Positions 26,908-36,231 are shown, numbered from the stretch's first letter. The stretch is DNA of 64,000 nucleotides from Paenisporosarcina cavernae (GCF_003595195.1 NZ_CP032418.1:942501-1006500); one strand, 5' to 3'. Notes: generated by a model not told the origin, from the letters alone. A program made the numbers and translations.

Positions 26908-28482
26908 ATGAATGAGCGTATAACCAAATTAAGAACAGATCTTACCCGGTTTTGGGGAAGTCGAACGAAAAAACAAAAAGGTACCATGATTGGAACTGCA
27001 ATTGGCGTTATTCTGTTAGCTGCGATTGTCACATTTTTTGCTACTAGAACTTCATATGTCCCATTATTCAAAGATGTGTCTCCAGCTGAAATAGGAAGAA
27101 TAAAAGAAACGCTTGATTCACAAGGTGTTCCGAATCAAATTGCCCCAGGTGGAACGAGCATCTTAGTTCCAGAACAGCAAGTTGACGGGTTACTAGTCCA
27201 ATTAGCGGCAGAAGGTTTTCCGCAATCTGGCACAATTGATTATTCGTTCTTCAGTCAAAATGCCGGTTTCGGGATGACGGATAACGAATTTAATGTATTG
27301 AAATTAGCATCCACTCAAACGGAACTAGCTAATTTAATGAAAAGTATCGAAGGCGTAAAAGATGCTAAGGTAATGATTACAATGCCGGAGGAAGGCGTGT
27401 TTTTAACACAGGATTCCCAAGTAGCTAGTGCCTCGATTATCTTAAACACACAGCCAGGTCAGCAATTTTCAGAATCACAAATCAAGGCAATGTATAATCT
27501 TGTATCGAAAAGTGTTCCAAATTTAGCGACAGAAGATATTGTCATCACGAATCAATATTCGGAGTACTACGATTTAAATCAACCATCTAATGGTACTGCT
27601 GTGTTAGATCAAATGGCGATAAAGAAAGAAATTGAACGTGATTTGCAGCGTCAAGTACAAACGATGCTTGGAACATTGATGGGCCAAGATAAGGTAATCG
27701 TTTCTGTTACAACTGATGTTGATTTCCAACAAGAACAACGCGAAGAAAACTTAGTAGAGCCAGTTGATAAAGAAAATATGGAAGGTATTCAACTGAGTGT
27801 TCAGCGAATTACCGAAACATATTCTGGTGGAGACTTCGTTGGCGGTACTCCAGAAGGGGAAGATCCAACAGATGACTTTACTAACTATGTGGAAGGTACA
27901 AATGGGTCAGGAGATTACGAACGTGTGGAAGAGACGATTAACAATGAAGTAAATCGTATCCGAAAAAACATTGTCGAAAGCCCTTACCATATTCGAGATA
28001 TAGGGATTCAAGTGATGGTCGAACCTCCAAATCCTGAGGATCCAACCTCTATGCCAAATGGTGTCGAGCAAGATATCGAACAGATTTTATCGACAATTGT
28101 TCGAACTTCCATCGACAAAGATGTCGCAACAGAATTAACGGACGATGTGTTAGCGCAAAAAATCGTTGTCTCCGTCCAACCATTCGCTGGTAAAACAACA
28201 GACTTAGCATCCGCGCAATCGGTTATTCCGTGGTGGGTATATGTGGTTGGTGGAATTTTACTTGTTGCTGTCATCCTACTAGTGTTCTTCATTATTCGTT
28301 CTAGAAGAGAAAAAGAAGAAGAATTGTTACTAATGGAAGAACGCATTCCAGTAAATGTGGAAGATATTAATAATGAAAAAGAAACAGAAAGTACTGTTCG
28401 TCGTAAACAACTAGAGAAAATGGCGAAAGATAAACCAGATGATTTTGCAAAATTATTGCGTACCTGGATTGCGGAAGATTAA
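26908..28482 (+). CDS. fliF: Flagellar MS-ring protein FliF
   Basis: Forms the membrane MS ring, the base of the motor (524 residues). It has N-terminal (about 27-46) and C-terminal (about 440-463) membrane spans and YscJ-type ring-building motifs between them (RIKETLDSQGVPNQIAPGG, QTELANLMKSIEGVKDAKVM). A cytoplasmic tail (LEKMAKDKPDDFAKLLRTWI) binds FliG. The ribosome site is GGAGGAAAC. Length is near the Bacillus norm. Confidence 0.97.
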   Translation: MNERITKLRTDLTRFWGSRTKKQKGTMIGTAIGVILLAAIVTFFATRTSYVPLFKDVSPAEIGRIKETLDSQGVPNQIAPGGTSILVPEQQVDGLLVQLAAEGFPQSGTIDYSFFSQNAGFGMTDNEFNVLKLASTQTELANLMKSIEGVKDAKVMITMPEEGVFLTQDSQVASASIILNTQPGQQFSESQIKAMYNLVSKSVPNLATEDIVITNQYSEYYDLNQPSNGTAVLDQMAIKKEIERDLQRQVQTMLGTLMGQDKVIVSVTTDVDFQQEQREENLVEPVDKENMEGIQLSVQRITETYSGGDFVGGTPEGEDPTDDFTNYVEGTNGSGDYERVEETINNEVNRIRKNIVESPYHIRDIGIQVMVEPPNPEDPTSMPNGVEQDIEQILSTIVRTSIDKDVATELTDDVLAQKIVVSVQPFAGKTTDLASAQSVIPWWVYVVGGILLVAVILLVFFIIRSRREKEEELLLMEERIPVNVEDINNEKETESTVRRKQLEKMAKDKPDDFAKLLRTWIAED

Positions 28483-28497
28483 TGGAGGGGAACAGCT

Positions 28498-29511
28498 GTG
28501 TCTAGGAAAGAAAAAGAATTATCAGGAAAACAAAAAGCTGCTCTTCTCTTAATCTCGCTAGGGCCAGAAGTTTCTGCCTCCGTCTATAAGCATTTAAATG
28601 AAGAGGAAATTGAAAGACTTACATTAGAAATATCTGGCGTGAAAAAAGTAGAACCAGAAGTGAAAGAAGATATTATAGAAGAATTTCACAATATTGCGCT
28701 TGCACAAGACTACATTTCACAAGGTGGAATTGGGTATGCGAAGACGGTTTTAGAGAAAGCGTTAGGAACGGATCACGCCCAAAATATTATTAATCGCTTA
28801 ACATCATCGTTACAAGTACGACCATTTGACTTTGCGAGAAGAGCGGACCCAGCGCAAATACTGAATTTTATTCAAAATGAACATCCGCAAACGATTGCGC
28901 TAATCCTATCTTACTTAGATGCAGGACAAGCAGGGATTATTCTTTCCTCTTTACCTCAAGAGGTACAAGCGGATATTGCGAAACGGATTGCCACAATGGA
29001 TTCTACTAGTCCAGAAGTAATCAGCGAGATAGAATCCGTGTTAGAAAGAAAGTTAAGTTCCACTGTAACGCAAGATTACACAGAAACGGGTGGAATTGAC
29101 GCGGTCGTAGAGGTGTTAAACGGTGTAGATCGACAAACAGAGAAAACTATATTGGATGCACTGGAAATACAGGATCCGGAACTCGCAGAAGAGATCAAAA
29201 AACGCATGTTTGTATTTGAAGATATTGTGACACTTGATAACCGTTCGATCCAACGAGTGGTACGTGATTGTGAAAATGAAGATCTTTTATTATCTATGAA
29301 AGTTTCTAGCGAAGAAGTAAAAGATATTATCTTCCGTAATATGTCTCAGCGTATGGCTGAAACATTCCGCGAAGAAATGGAAATCATGGGCCCTGTACGA
29401 CTTCGTGATGTTGAGGAAGCGCAATCTCGCATTGTCGCAACCATTAGAAGGTTAGAGGATGCTGGAGAAATCATCATTGCTCGTGGCGGAGGAGATGACG
29501 TCATTGTCTAG
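28498..29511 (+). CDS. fliG: Flagellar motor switch protein FliG
   Basis: Rotor protein that contacts MotA and sets torque and direction (337 residues). FliG N, middle and C domains are all present, with EHPQTIALILSYLD in the middle domain and the charged C-terminal torque helix VQDIIFRN-like segment (SSEEVKDIIFRNMSQRMAE). The start is GTG at 28498 after GGAGGGG. fliH begins inside its last codons. Confidence 0.98.
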   Translation: MSRKEKELSGKQKAALLLISLGPEVSASVYKHLNEEEIERLTLEISGVKKVEPEVKEDIIEEFHNIALAQDYISQGGIGYAKTVLEKALGTDHAQNIINRLTSSLQVRPFDFARRADPAQILNFIQNEHPQTIALILSYLDAGQAGIILSSLPQEVQADIAKRIATMDSTSPEVISEIESVLERKLSSTVTQDYTETGGIDAVVEVLNGVDRQTEKTILDALEIQDPELAEEIKKRMFVFEDIVTLDNRSIQRVVRDCENEDLLLSMKVSSEEVKDIIFRNMSQRMAETFREEMEIMGPVRLRDVEEAQSRIVATIRRLEDAGEIIIARGGGDDVIV

Positions 29512-30274
29512 AATTATTCGTCCTATCCAAACCAATTCGCAAGAGGAGAACTCGAGAGCGATTCAACTAAAAAAGCTTTTCGTTCCACCTGTGAATGAAG
29601 CCGAATCCGAATTAACTCTATCTCAAGTCATGGCGGAACGTGAACGATTGTTATCGGATGCCTCGGAACAAATTGAAACAGAAAAGAACAACCTAGAGTG
29701 GATGAAATCGCAGGCGATCGAAGAAATACAACTTGCGAAACAAGCTTGGGAAGATGAAAAATTGCAGCTACAGCAACGCGCATATGAAGAAGGTTTTGCA
29801 CAAGGATATGAAGAAGGGCTACACAAAGCGACGAGCGATATGGCAAACGATTTGCGTGAGGCAAACGAAACAATGCTACATACGCATGAAAATGCCAAAA
29901 AATATATTGCCGAACAAGAACATGTCATTTTAGATCTAGCGCTTAAAAGTGCTGAAAGAATTCTAGGACACGCCCTAGATCAAAACGATGAGGAATTCTT
30001 AGCAATTGTGAAACGAGGGCTGAAAGAAGCTCGGGAGATGAAAGAGATTAAATTATACGTCTCACCGAAATATCACGACCTTGTTTCCTCGAATTACGAC
30101 GATTTATCGGCAATATTCCCTGTGAATGTGCCATTTATGATTTTTGTGAATGAAGATCTTCAAGACAAACAGAGTTATATCGAAACGAATCATGGTCGCA
30201 TAGTCATTGGTATTGATGCACAGCTAAATGAACTTCGCTTAAAGCTAAGCGAACTCTTAGATAGTAAGGAGTGA
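29504..30274 (+). CDS. fliH: Flagellar export ATPase regulator FliH
   Basis: Peripheral stator of the FliI ATPase (about 256 residues). A long Glu/Gln-rich helical middle region with FAQGYEEGLHKA precedes a C-terminal V-ATPase E-subunit-like domain (HVILDLALKSAERILGHAL). The start is uncertain. TTG at 29504 has GGAG 9 bases upstream; ATG at 29495 is nearer consensus as a codon but sits only 2 bases after GGAGG. Both overlap the end of fliG. Confidence 0.93.
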   Translation: MSRIIRPIQTNSQEENSRAIQLKKLFVPPVNEAESELTLSQVMAERERLLSDASEQIETEKNNLEWMKSQAIEEIQLAKQAWEDEKLQLQQRAYEEGFAQGYEEGLHKATSDMANDLREANETMLHTHENAKKYIAEQEHVILDLALKSAERILGHALDQNDEEFLAIVKRGLKEAREMKEIKLYVSPKYHDLVSSNYDDLSAIFPVNVPFMIFVNEDLQDKQSYIETNHGRIVIGIDAQLNELRLKLSELLDSKE

Positions 30275-30279
30275 TTCAC

Positions 30280-31605
30280 ATGAAAGCAGCTACACTGGCA
30301 GAACATATTCCACAAATACCAACATGGAAAAAATATGGTCGAGTCATTCGTGTAGTCGGTCTCATGATTGAATCACAAGGACCTGAAAGTTCAATCGGAG
30401 ATGTATGCCTCATTCACGTGAATCGTTCGAATGGACAAAAAGTAATATTGAAAGCCGAGGTAGTAGGTTTTCAAGACGAAATTGTGGTGTTAATGCCATA
30501 TACCAACATTCGAGATATTTCGATTGGATGTTTAGTAGAAGGAACAGGTAAACCGTTAGAAGTGAAAGTGGGACCAGCACTAATCGGAAAAGTACTCGAC
30601 TCTATGGGTCTACCAGTAGACGGTTCTTCATTACCAAAAGGTTTGTTGTCCACTATTACGGAACAAGATCCTCCAAATCCGCTAACTCGACCACCAATCG
30701 ATGAGAAATTAGAAGTTGGAGTAAAGGCGATTGATGGCATGTTAACAGTCGGTAAAGGGCAACGAGTTGGTATTTTCGCAGGATCTGGTGTCGGAAAAAG
30801 TACACTGCTTGGAATGATCGCGCGGAACACGAATGCAGACTTGAATGTAATTGCGCTAATCGGTGAGCGTGGACGAGAAGTGCGCGAGTTTATCGAACGT
30901 GATTTAGGTCCGGAAGGATTAAAGCGCTCCATCGTTATTGCAGCAACGTCCGATCAGCCAGCATTAATGCGAATTAAAGGAGCATTTACTGCAACCGCAA
31001 TTGCGGAATATTTTCGAGACAGGGGCATGAATGTCATGCTCATGATGGATTCCGTCACTCGAGTCGCCATGGCACAACGGGAAATTGGACTTGCTGTTGG
31101 TGAACCTCCTGCGACAAGAGGGTATACCCCTTCAGTATTTTCCATCTTGCCAAAACTGTTAGAAAGAACGGGAACGAACCTACATGGTACGATTACCGCT
31201 TTTTACACCGTTTTAGTGGACGGTGATGACATGAACGAACCAATCGCGGATGCTGTTCGTGGAATTCTAGATGGACATATTGTGTTAGACCGTACGCTTG
31301 CGAATAAAGGGCAATTCCCTGCCATCAATATTTTAAAAAGCGTCAGCCGGTTGATGAATCACATTTCTGATCAAGAGCATGTCACGGCTGCAGAGTATTT
31401 ACGAAATTTGTATTACCAGTACGACAAATCGGAAGATTTAATTAACATTGGTGCTTACAAAAAAGGGTCATCGAAAGAAATTGATGAGGCGATACAGTAT
31501 GAACCGTTAATCGTCGATTATTTAAAGCAAAATTATTTAGAAAAAGTTCCAATGGACACAAGTATCTCGCAACTTCGGCAATTAGGCAGTAGGAGTGAAT
31601 CATAA
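30280..31605 (+). CDS. fliI: Flagellum-specific ATP synthase FliI
   Basis: ATPase of the flagellar type III export apparatus (441 residues), homologous to F1-beta. P-loop GSGVGKST is at 168-175, followed by GERGREVREFIERDLG and the MMDSVTRVAMAQREIGLAVGEPP core. ATG 30280 is chosen because AAGGAG lies 8 bases upstream; an in-frame GTG at 30271 overlaps that site. The fliH stop is just before it and fliJ overlaps its end (TAATG). Confidence 0.97.
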   Translation: MKAATLAEHIPQIPTWKKYGRVIRVVGLMIESQGPESSIGDVCLIHVNRSNGQKVILKAEVVGFQDEIVVLMPYTNIRDISIGCLVEGTGKPLEVKVGPALIGKVLDSMGLPVDGSSLPKGLLSTITEQDPPNPLTRPPIDEKLEVGVKAIDGMLTVGKGQRVGIFAGSGVGKSTLLGMIARNTNADLNVIALIGERGREVREFIERDLGPEGLKRSIVIAATSDQPALMRIKGAFTATAIAEYFRDRGMNVMLMMDSVTRVAMAQREIGLAVGEPPATRGYTPSVFSILPKLLERTGTNLHGTITAFYTVLVDGDDMNEPIADAVRGILDGHIVLDRTLANKGQFPAINILKSVSRLMNHISDQEHVTAAEYLRNLYYQYDKSEDLINIGAYKKGSSKEIDEAIQYEPLIVDYLKQNYLEKVPMDTSISQLRQLGSRSES

Positions 31606-32051
31606 TGACAGCGTATAACTATCGATTTGAAAATGTCCTCACATTGCGTGACCAAGAAAAAACGGAAATGGAAGTCGCTTACAAAGATTCCGTTCGACAT
31701 TTTGAAGATGTAGCTACTAAGCTTTATGACCTTCTGAAGAAAAAAGAGAATACGTTAGAAAATCAACAGATGAATTTAGAAAAAGGTTCGACAATGGATG
31801 ATTTTCATCATTACACTCGATTCATTAATGGATTAGAACGATCCATCAATGACTTACAACAAATCGTTGTGCAAGCTCGTATTAAAATGAATTGGCATGA
31901 AGAAAAGTTGATTGAAAAAAATATGGAAGTTCGAAAATATGAGAAAATGCGAGAAAAAGATTACTCACAATTTATCGAATTGCAAAACAAAAACGAAATG
32001 AATCGATTAGATGAACTATCAACATTGGCATTTCGACAAAAGAGAATGTAG
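31605..32051 (+). CDS. fliJ: Flagellar export chaperone FliJ
   Basis: Coiled-coil stalk of the export ATPase and escort for rod and hook chaperones (148 residues). It is almost wholly helical and charged (YRFENVLTLRDQEKTEMEVAY at the start), with low sequence conservation as usual. It is identified by position between fliI and the MotE-like gene. Start and fliI stop overlap. Confidence 0.93.
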   Translation: MTAYNYRFENVLTLRDQEKTEMEVAYKDSVRHFEDVATKLYDLLKKKENTLENQQMNLEKGSTMDDFHHYTRFINGLERSINDLQQIVVQARIKMNWHEEKLIEKNMEVRKYEKMREKDYSQFIELQNKNEMNRLDELSTLAFRQKRM

Positions 32052-32060
32052 GTGGACAAA

Positions 32061-32672
32061 ATGGCAAAAGCAAACAAAAAAACGACAGAAATGGATAGAA
32101 TGCCTGGTGAACCAAAAGAGCCAGGTATGATTCAAAAGTTATTTCTTTGGATTGTTATCCCTATTTTGTTTGCAGTAGCAGTCTTCCTCATCATTGCACA
32201 ATTTGCCAATATTAACGTTTTTGATAGTGTGAAAAGTGCTTCAGATGTACTTCCATTTATCAGTTCAGAAGAGCCTCAGTCAGACGCAGATCGAGCGAAA
32301 GTTTTCGAAGAACGTGTTGTCACGCTTCAAGCACAAATACAGGAAAAAGAAGCGCAAATTGCAAAATTACAAACAACACTCGATGACTCCGATTCTGAGA
32401 AGGAAGCACTATTAATAGAACAAGAACGTTTGTTAGATGAAATTGCGGTATTAGAACGACAATCGACTGATTCGAAACGAGACTTTGATGAAATCATCTC
32501 GACATTTGAACAAATGTCTTCTAAAGCAGCAGCTCCTGTCATTACAAATATGAGTGATGCAGAAGCGATAAGGATCCTTACAAATGTTACTCCAGAAGTA
32601 TTAGCTGGTATTTTAGAGAAAATGACTCCTCAAGATGCAGCAAAATATACGGAATTGATGTCTAAACAATAG
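32061..32672 (+). CDS. MotE-like flagellar protein (YlxF family)
   Basis: Single-pass membrane protein (203 residues) with a membrane segment at about 27-47, a coiled coil (about 90-150) and a C-terminal MgtE-N/MotE-type motif (DAEAIRILTNVTPEVLAGILEKMTPQDAAKYTELM). B. subtilis YlxF sits at the same place between fliJ and fliK. In other bacteria MotE helps MotAB assembly or chaperones it. ATG 32061 is chosen over a GTG 9 bases earlier, which lies in the AGGTGG ribosome site. Confidence 0.85.
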   Translation: MAKANKKTTEMDRMPGEPKEPGMIQKLFLWIVIPILFAVAVFLIIAQFANINVFDSVKSASDVLPFISSEEPQSDADRAKVFEERVVTLQAQIQEKEAQIAKLQTTLDDSDSEKEALLIEQERLLDEIAVLERQSTDSKRDFDEIISTFEQMSSKAAAPVITNMSDAEAIRILTNVTPEVLAGILEKMTPQDAAKYTELMSKQ

Positions 32673-32702
32673 CAAACGAATCATTGAAAGGAGGTGAAAA
32701 AA

Positions 32703-33962
32703 ATGATCACACAACTATCCACTACATCCGTGTCGAAAACTAGTACTTCAACTACGTCTACTTCAGAAGTTGCGGCATCTAGTAAAAAAGTTAATGAAGG
32801 AACACAAAAGTCGACGAACTTTAAATCCGTCTTTAAACAAATTCATCAATCGGCCGGAAAAGAACCTACTCCAAGTGATTCTACTTCGACTACCGCAGAG
32901 AAATTAGGAGAAGTTCAGGATATCTTACAAGCAGACTCAATAGAAGATTTGTTCGGAGCACTTGGTCTTCCAACTCCTCCTGTTAGCGAATTAGAATCGA
33001 TTACATTGGAATCTCTTTCGGACATGCTAGGTTTGAAAGTGGAAGAAGTCTCAGACGAACTAAAAGATCTTTTAGATGTGACAGAGCTTCCTAATTCGTT
33101 AATGGAATTAGTGCAGATAGTAGAAAAAGAAATGCCTGCTATGCTCACTAAATTAACAGAGAGCTTAACAAATGTCAGTGCAACCGATTCAAAAGGCTTA
33201 TCTCAAGTACTACAAGTCATAAAAGCTGCAGAACTAATTCTTCCGAAAACAGACTTACTTTGGAAGCAAGAATTAGCAGTGTTCCAGTTAAAAGATTTGA
33301 TGAAGAAGCTAGAATCAGCTATGCAACAAGTAGTATCAAAACAAAATGCACAACCAGCACAAACTAGACTAGCGATTTGGAATACGTCAACAAGTGTTCA
33401 TCGTACGACAGAAGTACACGTCACAGAGACACAAATCGTGCAGAAGACGGTACAACAAACAGAACAATCTAGTTCTACGTTGAATGGACAACTGCCACAA
33501 ACGAAAACAGAAACTGTCACAATAACATTGCCTACTGTAAAAGCCGCTCAATCAGAAAGCTTTGTGAAAGAATTTCAAGCGATTATGAATCGATCACAAT
33601 TTGGTCAAGCTGGCGGGACAACAAAAATGTTAATCAAATTGTACCCAGAACATTTAGGAACGATTCGAGTTGAATTGGTCTCACGAGATGGAGTCATGTC
33701 TGCTAGATTGTTGGCAAATACATCTCTAGGAAAAGAAATGCTCGATTCTAGTTTGCACCAACTGAAACAAGCATTCCATCAACAAGCATTGCAAGTTGAC
33801 CGGATTGACGTTTCACAAGCTTTACAAGACTCTAACAGGCAAGAAAAACAATCATTTAATGGAGCATTCCAGCAACGTTCTCAACAAAATGACACAAAAC
33901 AAGAAGAAGAGTCACAAGAAGATACATCCTTCCAAGATGTATTAATGGAAATGGAGGTTTAA
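32703..33962 (+). CDS. fliK: Flagellar hook-length control protein FliK
   Basis: Molecular ruler that switches export specificity through the FlhB C-domain when the hook is complete (419 residues). A Ser/Thr/Gln-rich low-complexity N-terminal and middle region is followed by the Flg_hook domain (LIKLYPEHLGTIRVELVSRDGVMSARLLANT, about 306-336). ATG 32703 has AAAGGAGG 6 to 8 bases upstream. flgD follows after 2 bp. Confidence 0.95.
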   Translation: MITQLSTTSVSKTSTSTTSTSEVAASSKKVNEGTQKSTNFKSVFKQIHQSAGKEPTPSDSTSTTAEKLGEVQDILQADSIEDLFGALGLPTPPVSELESITLESLSDMLGLKVEEVSDELKDLLDVTELPNSLMELVQIVEKEMPAMLTKLTESLTNVSATDSKGLSQVLQVIKAAELILPKTDLLWKQELAVFQLKDLMKKLESAMQQVVSKQNAQPAQTRLAIWNTSTSVHRTTEVHVTETQIVQKTVQQTEQSSSTLNGQLPQTKTETVTITLPTVKAAQSESFVKEFQAIMNRSQFGQAGGTTKMLIKLYPEHLGTIRVELVSRDGVMSARLLANTSLGKEMLDSSLHQLKQAFHQQALQVDRIDVSQALQDSNRQEKQSFNGAFQQRSQQNDTKQEEESQEDTSFQDVLMEMEV

Positions 33963-33964
33963 AA

Positions 33965-34606
33965 ATGGCAAATTCGCAAGCAATCAACAGCAATTTCTAT
34001 TTATCGCAAGTACAACAAACGCGTAAAACAGGAAACAGTGCACTCGGAAAAGACGAGTTTTTAAAAATTTTAATGGCTCAACTTCAAAACCAGGATCCAA
34101 CAAATCCCATGAAGGACAATGAATTCATTGCACAAATGGCTCAATTTTCTTCATTAGAACAAATGACAAATATGACCAAAGCATTCGAATCATTTGCAGA
34201 TGGTCAACAACAAATGCAATTAATTCAGTACAATTCATTCGTTGGAAAAGAAGTGACTTGGCACGAATTAACAGAAGAAGTAACTGAAGACGGTAAACCT
34301 GTTGTAAACGAAGGAAAGGGTGCAATCCAATCTGTCAAATTCGTGGATGGATCTGTAGAGTTTACATTAACGGATGGTAAAGTCATCAATCCAGGAAATA
34401 TTTCAGAAGTAACTAGTTCAAGTACAAGCTCCAATTCACTAGTGGAAGCAAGTATGTTAATTGGAAAAACCGTCACGTATGACAAAGATGGAGCAGATAC
34501 TTCAAGTGAAGTCGTATCCGTTACAAACAAAGGTGGCAAATTAGAATACGTTCTAGCAAACGGTGAAAAAGTTAATTCATCTCAATTCACAACAATAAGC
34601 GAATAG
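33965..34606 (+). CDS. flgD: Flagellar hook-capping protein FlgD
   Basis: Scaffold that caps the growing hook (213 residues). The N-terminal signature is clear: LGKDEFLKILMAQLQNQDPTNPMKDNEFIAQMAQFSSLEQM (about 27-67). A Ser-rich linker and two beta-rich halves follow (VSVTNKGGKLEYVLANGEKV near the end). The ribosome site is GGAGGTTT. Confidence 0.97.
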   Translation: MANSQAINSNFYLSQVQQTRKTGNSALGKDEFLKILMAQLQNQDPTNPMKDNEFIAQMAQFSSLEQMTNMTKAFESFADGQQQMQLIQYNSFVGKEVTWHELTEEVTEDGKPVVNEGKGAIQSVKFVDGSVEFTLTDGKVINPGNISEVTSSSTSSNSLVEASMLIGKTVTYDKDGADTSSEVVSVTNKGGKLEYVLANGEKVNSSQFTTISE

Positions 34607-34621
34607 ATCGGAGCAACGCAT

Positions 34622-35005
34622 ATGGACAAATTGAACATTCAACGCGTTCCAGTGCACCCGGGAATCCTGCAAACATCAGTGAAACCCAAACCATCGCTTC
34701 CACCTAAGCAATCGTTTTTGCAACATTTACAACACGCCACAGATGCAGTAGAACTTAAAGTAAGTAAACACGCATCTCAACGACTAGTTGAAAGAAATAT
34801 TACCATTTCAGAAAAAGAATGGATGCAAGTAACCGATAAAGTAATGGAAGCACGTAAAATGGGTATGAAAGATTCACTCGTGTTAATGGATCAAGCTGCA
34901 CTTATCGTAAGTGCGAAAAATGCTACTGTCATAACAGCCATGGACCGCAAGGAAGCGCAAAACCAAATCTTTACAAACATCGATGGAACGATCATATTAA
35001 ATTAA
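34622..35005 (+). CDS. TIGR02530-type flagellar operon protein
   Basis: Protein of 127 residues matching, from memory, the flagellar-operon family placed between flgD and flgE in many Firmicutes. It has a Pro-rich N-terminus and a conserved C-terminal domain (LKVSKHASQRLVERNITISEKEW, then ALIVSAKNATVITAMDR). No signal peptide or membrane segment. Function is not established; a role in hook assembly is inferred from position. B. subtilis 168 lacks a gene at this point. Confidence 0.82.
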   Translation: MDKLNIQRVPVHPGILQTSVKPKPSLPPKQSFLQHLQHATDAVELKVSKHASQRLVERNITISEKEWMQVTDKVMEARKMGMKDSLVLMDQAALIVSAKNATVITAMDRKEAQNQIFTNIDGTIILN

Positions 35006-35086
35006 TCGGCAGGACCTCGAATAGGATGCCGACGAGCTGCTGACTGATAGACGCAGACTCAATCCAATCTAGGAGGAAAACAAACA

Positions 35087-36004
35087 ATGTTACGTTCAAT
35101 GTACTCAGGAATCAGTGGATTAAAAAACTTCCAAACAAAATTAGATGTAATTGGGAACAATATCTCCAACGTAAATACGTACGGATTCAAAAAGGGTCGT
35201 ACCGTTTTCAAAGACCTTATCTCGCAAACAGTATCAGGTGCATCTGCTGCAACAGCAACACGCGGTGGGGTTAACCCGAAACAAGTTGGACTAGGTTCAC
35301 AAATCGCAGCAATCGATACCATCCACACTGGTGGGTCAATGCAATCAACAGGTCGCGTACTTGACCTTGCCATCTCAGGAGACGGCTTCTTCCAAGTGGC
35401 GGATGGAAATGCAACAAGTTATGGAGCTAAACTTTTCACTCGTGCAGGTAATTTTTACATGGACAACAAAGGTTATTTAGTTAATGGAGATGGTAAATAT
35501 CTAGTTGGTGTTGCTGATCAAGCTGGTGCAGCTGCTGCAGGAACTACTTTTACTAACGCTGCTGCCGCAAATGCTATAACTTCAGCTGTAGATGGTACAA
35601 ATCCAGCTGCTGCAGGTAATTATCAAGTAAAACCTATTCGTATTCCGACAGACGCTCAAAGCATGTCAGTTGGTCAAGATGGTGTTGTAACATTTGTTGA
35701 TTCTGCCGGTACTCTTCGTTATGCAGGTCAAGTAGTTTTAACAAAATTTTCAAATTCAGGTGGACTTGAAAAAGTTGGAGCAAATTACTTTCAAGAATCC
35801 GCTAACTCTGGTGTCCCATTCTTTGCAGCTGCAACTCAGCAAGGTATGGGTTCGATCAACTCTGGTTTCCTAGAAATGTCGAACGTTGACCTTTCAGAAG
35901 AATTCACTGAAATGATCGTTGCACAACGTGGTTTCCAAGCAAATACACGTATCATCACAACTTCAGATGAAATCTTGCAAGAACTAGTTAACTTAAAACG
36001 TTAA
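35087..36004 (+). CDS. flgE: Flagellar hook protein FlgE (FlgG-like)
   Basis: Hook subunit of the Bacillus type, historically named FlgG (305 residues). The axial N-terminus MLRSMYSGISGLKNFQTKLDVIGNNISNVNT and C-terminal MIVAQRGFQANTRIITTSDEILQ are conserved. Compared from memory with the 264-residue B. subtilis protein it carries about 40 extra residues, mainly an Ala/Thr/Asn-rich insert (AAAGTTFTNAAAANAITSAV, about 147-180) in the surface domain. The ribosome site is AGGAGGAA. It is followed by 227 bp before swrD. Confidence 0.95.
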   Translation: MLRSMYSGISGLKNFQTKLDVIGNNISNVNTYGFKKGRTVFKDLISQTVSGASAATATRGGVNPKQVGLGSQIAAIDTIHTGGSMQSTGRVLDLAISGDGFFQVADGNATSYGAKLFTRAGNFYMDNKGYLVNGDGKYLVGVADQAGAAAAGTTFTNAAAANAITSAVDGTNPAAAGNYQVKPIRIPTDAQSMSVGQDGVVTFVDSAGTLRYAGQVVLTKFSNSGGLEKVGANYFQESANSGVPFFAAATQQGMGSINSGFLEMSNVDLSEEFTEMIVAQRGFQANTRIITTSDEILQELVNLKR

Positions 36005-36054
36005 TACTAAAATCTCATTTTAGAAATTAACAATTATAGAATAAGGGTGTCAAA

Positions 36055-36229
36055 AGACGGCGACTCCTGCGGAATAAAGAGCGGACGAGACCCCGCAGAG
36101 CAGTGATCTTCTGCTCGAGGAGGCTCGAACGTTCTTCCGCGGAAAGCGTCCGTCTAAAGAAATCCGAAGGATTCAAAATACAACATACAAAGGGGGGCTG
36201 GGCCGGCTCCCTCCGAGCTCGGCCCTTTT
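36055..36229 (+). repeat. GC-rich palindromic intergenic element between flgE and swrD
   Basis: AGACGG (36055-36060) pairs with CCGTCT (36150-36155) and GCGGAA (36069-36074) with TTCCGC (36135-36140), giving a long imperfect stem. Inside it GAGCAG/CTGCTC (36098-36103 and 36111-36116) forms a hairpin. AATCC-GAA-GGATT (36161-36173) and a strong GC hairpin (36200-36225) follow. Composition is far more GC-rich than the operon around it. It resembles, from memory, dispersed intergenic palindromes of Bacillaceae genomes. It contains no convincing gene, although a reading frame from GTG 36103 runs open into swrD. Confidence 0.75.
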
Positions 36230-36231
36230 CT
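36189..36231 (+). promoter_or_regulatory. Split ribosome site and hairpin before swrD
   Basis: The only good Shine-Dalgarno sequence before swrD is AAAGGGGGG (36189-36197), 34 bases from ATG. Between them GGGCCGGCTC (36200-36209) pairs with GAGCTCGGCCC (36215-36225; one bulged T). With this hairpin folded, about 8 unpaired bases separate the site from ATG, the usual distance. The hairpin is also followed by TTTTCT and could act as a weak terminator. Confidence 0.5.

Noticed and set aside
36103-36231. 43-residue N-terminal extension of SwrD from GTG 36103
   Set aside because: No ribosome site, encoded by the palindromic element, and not part of the FlbD family; kept only as an alternative in the hunt section.
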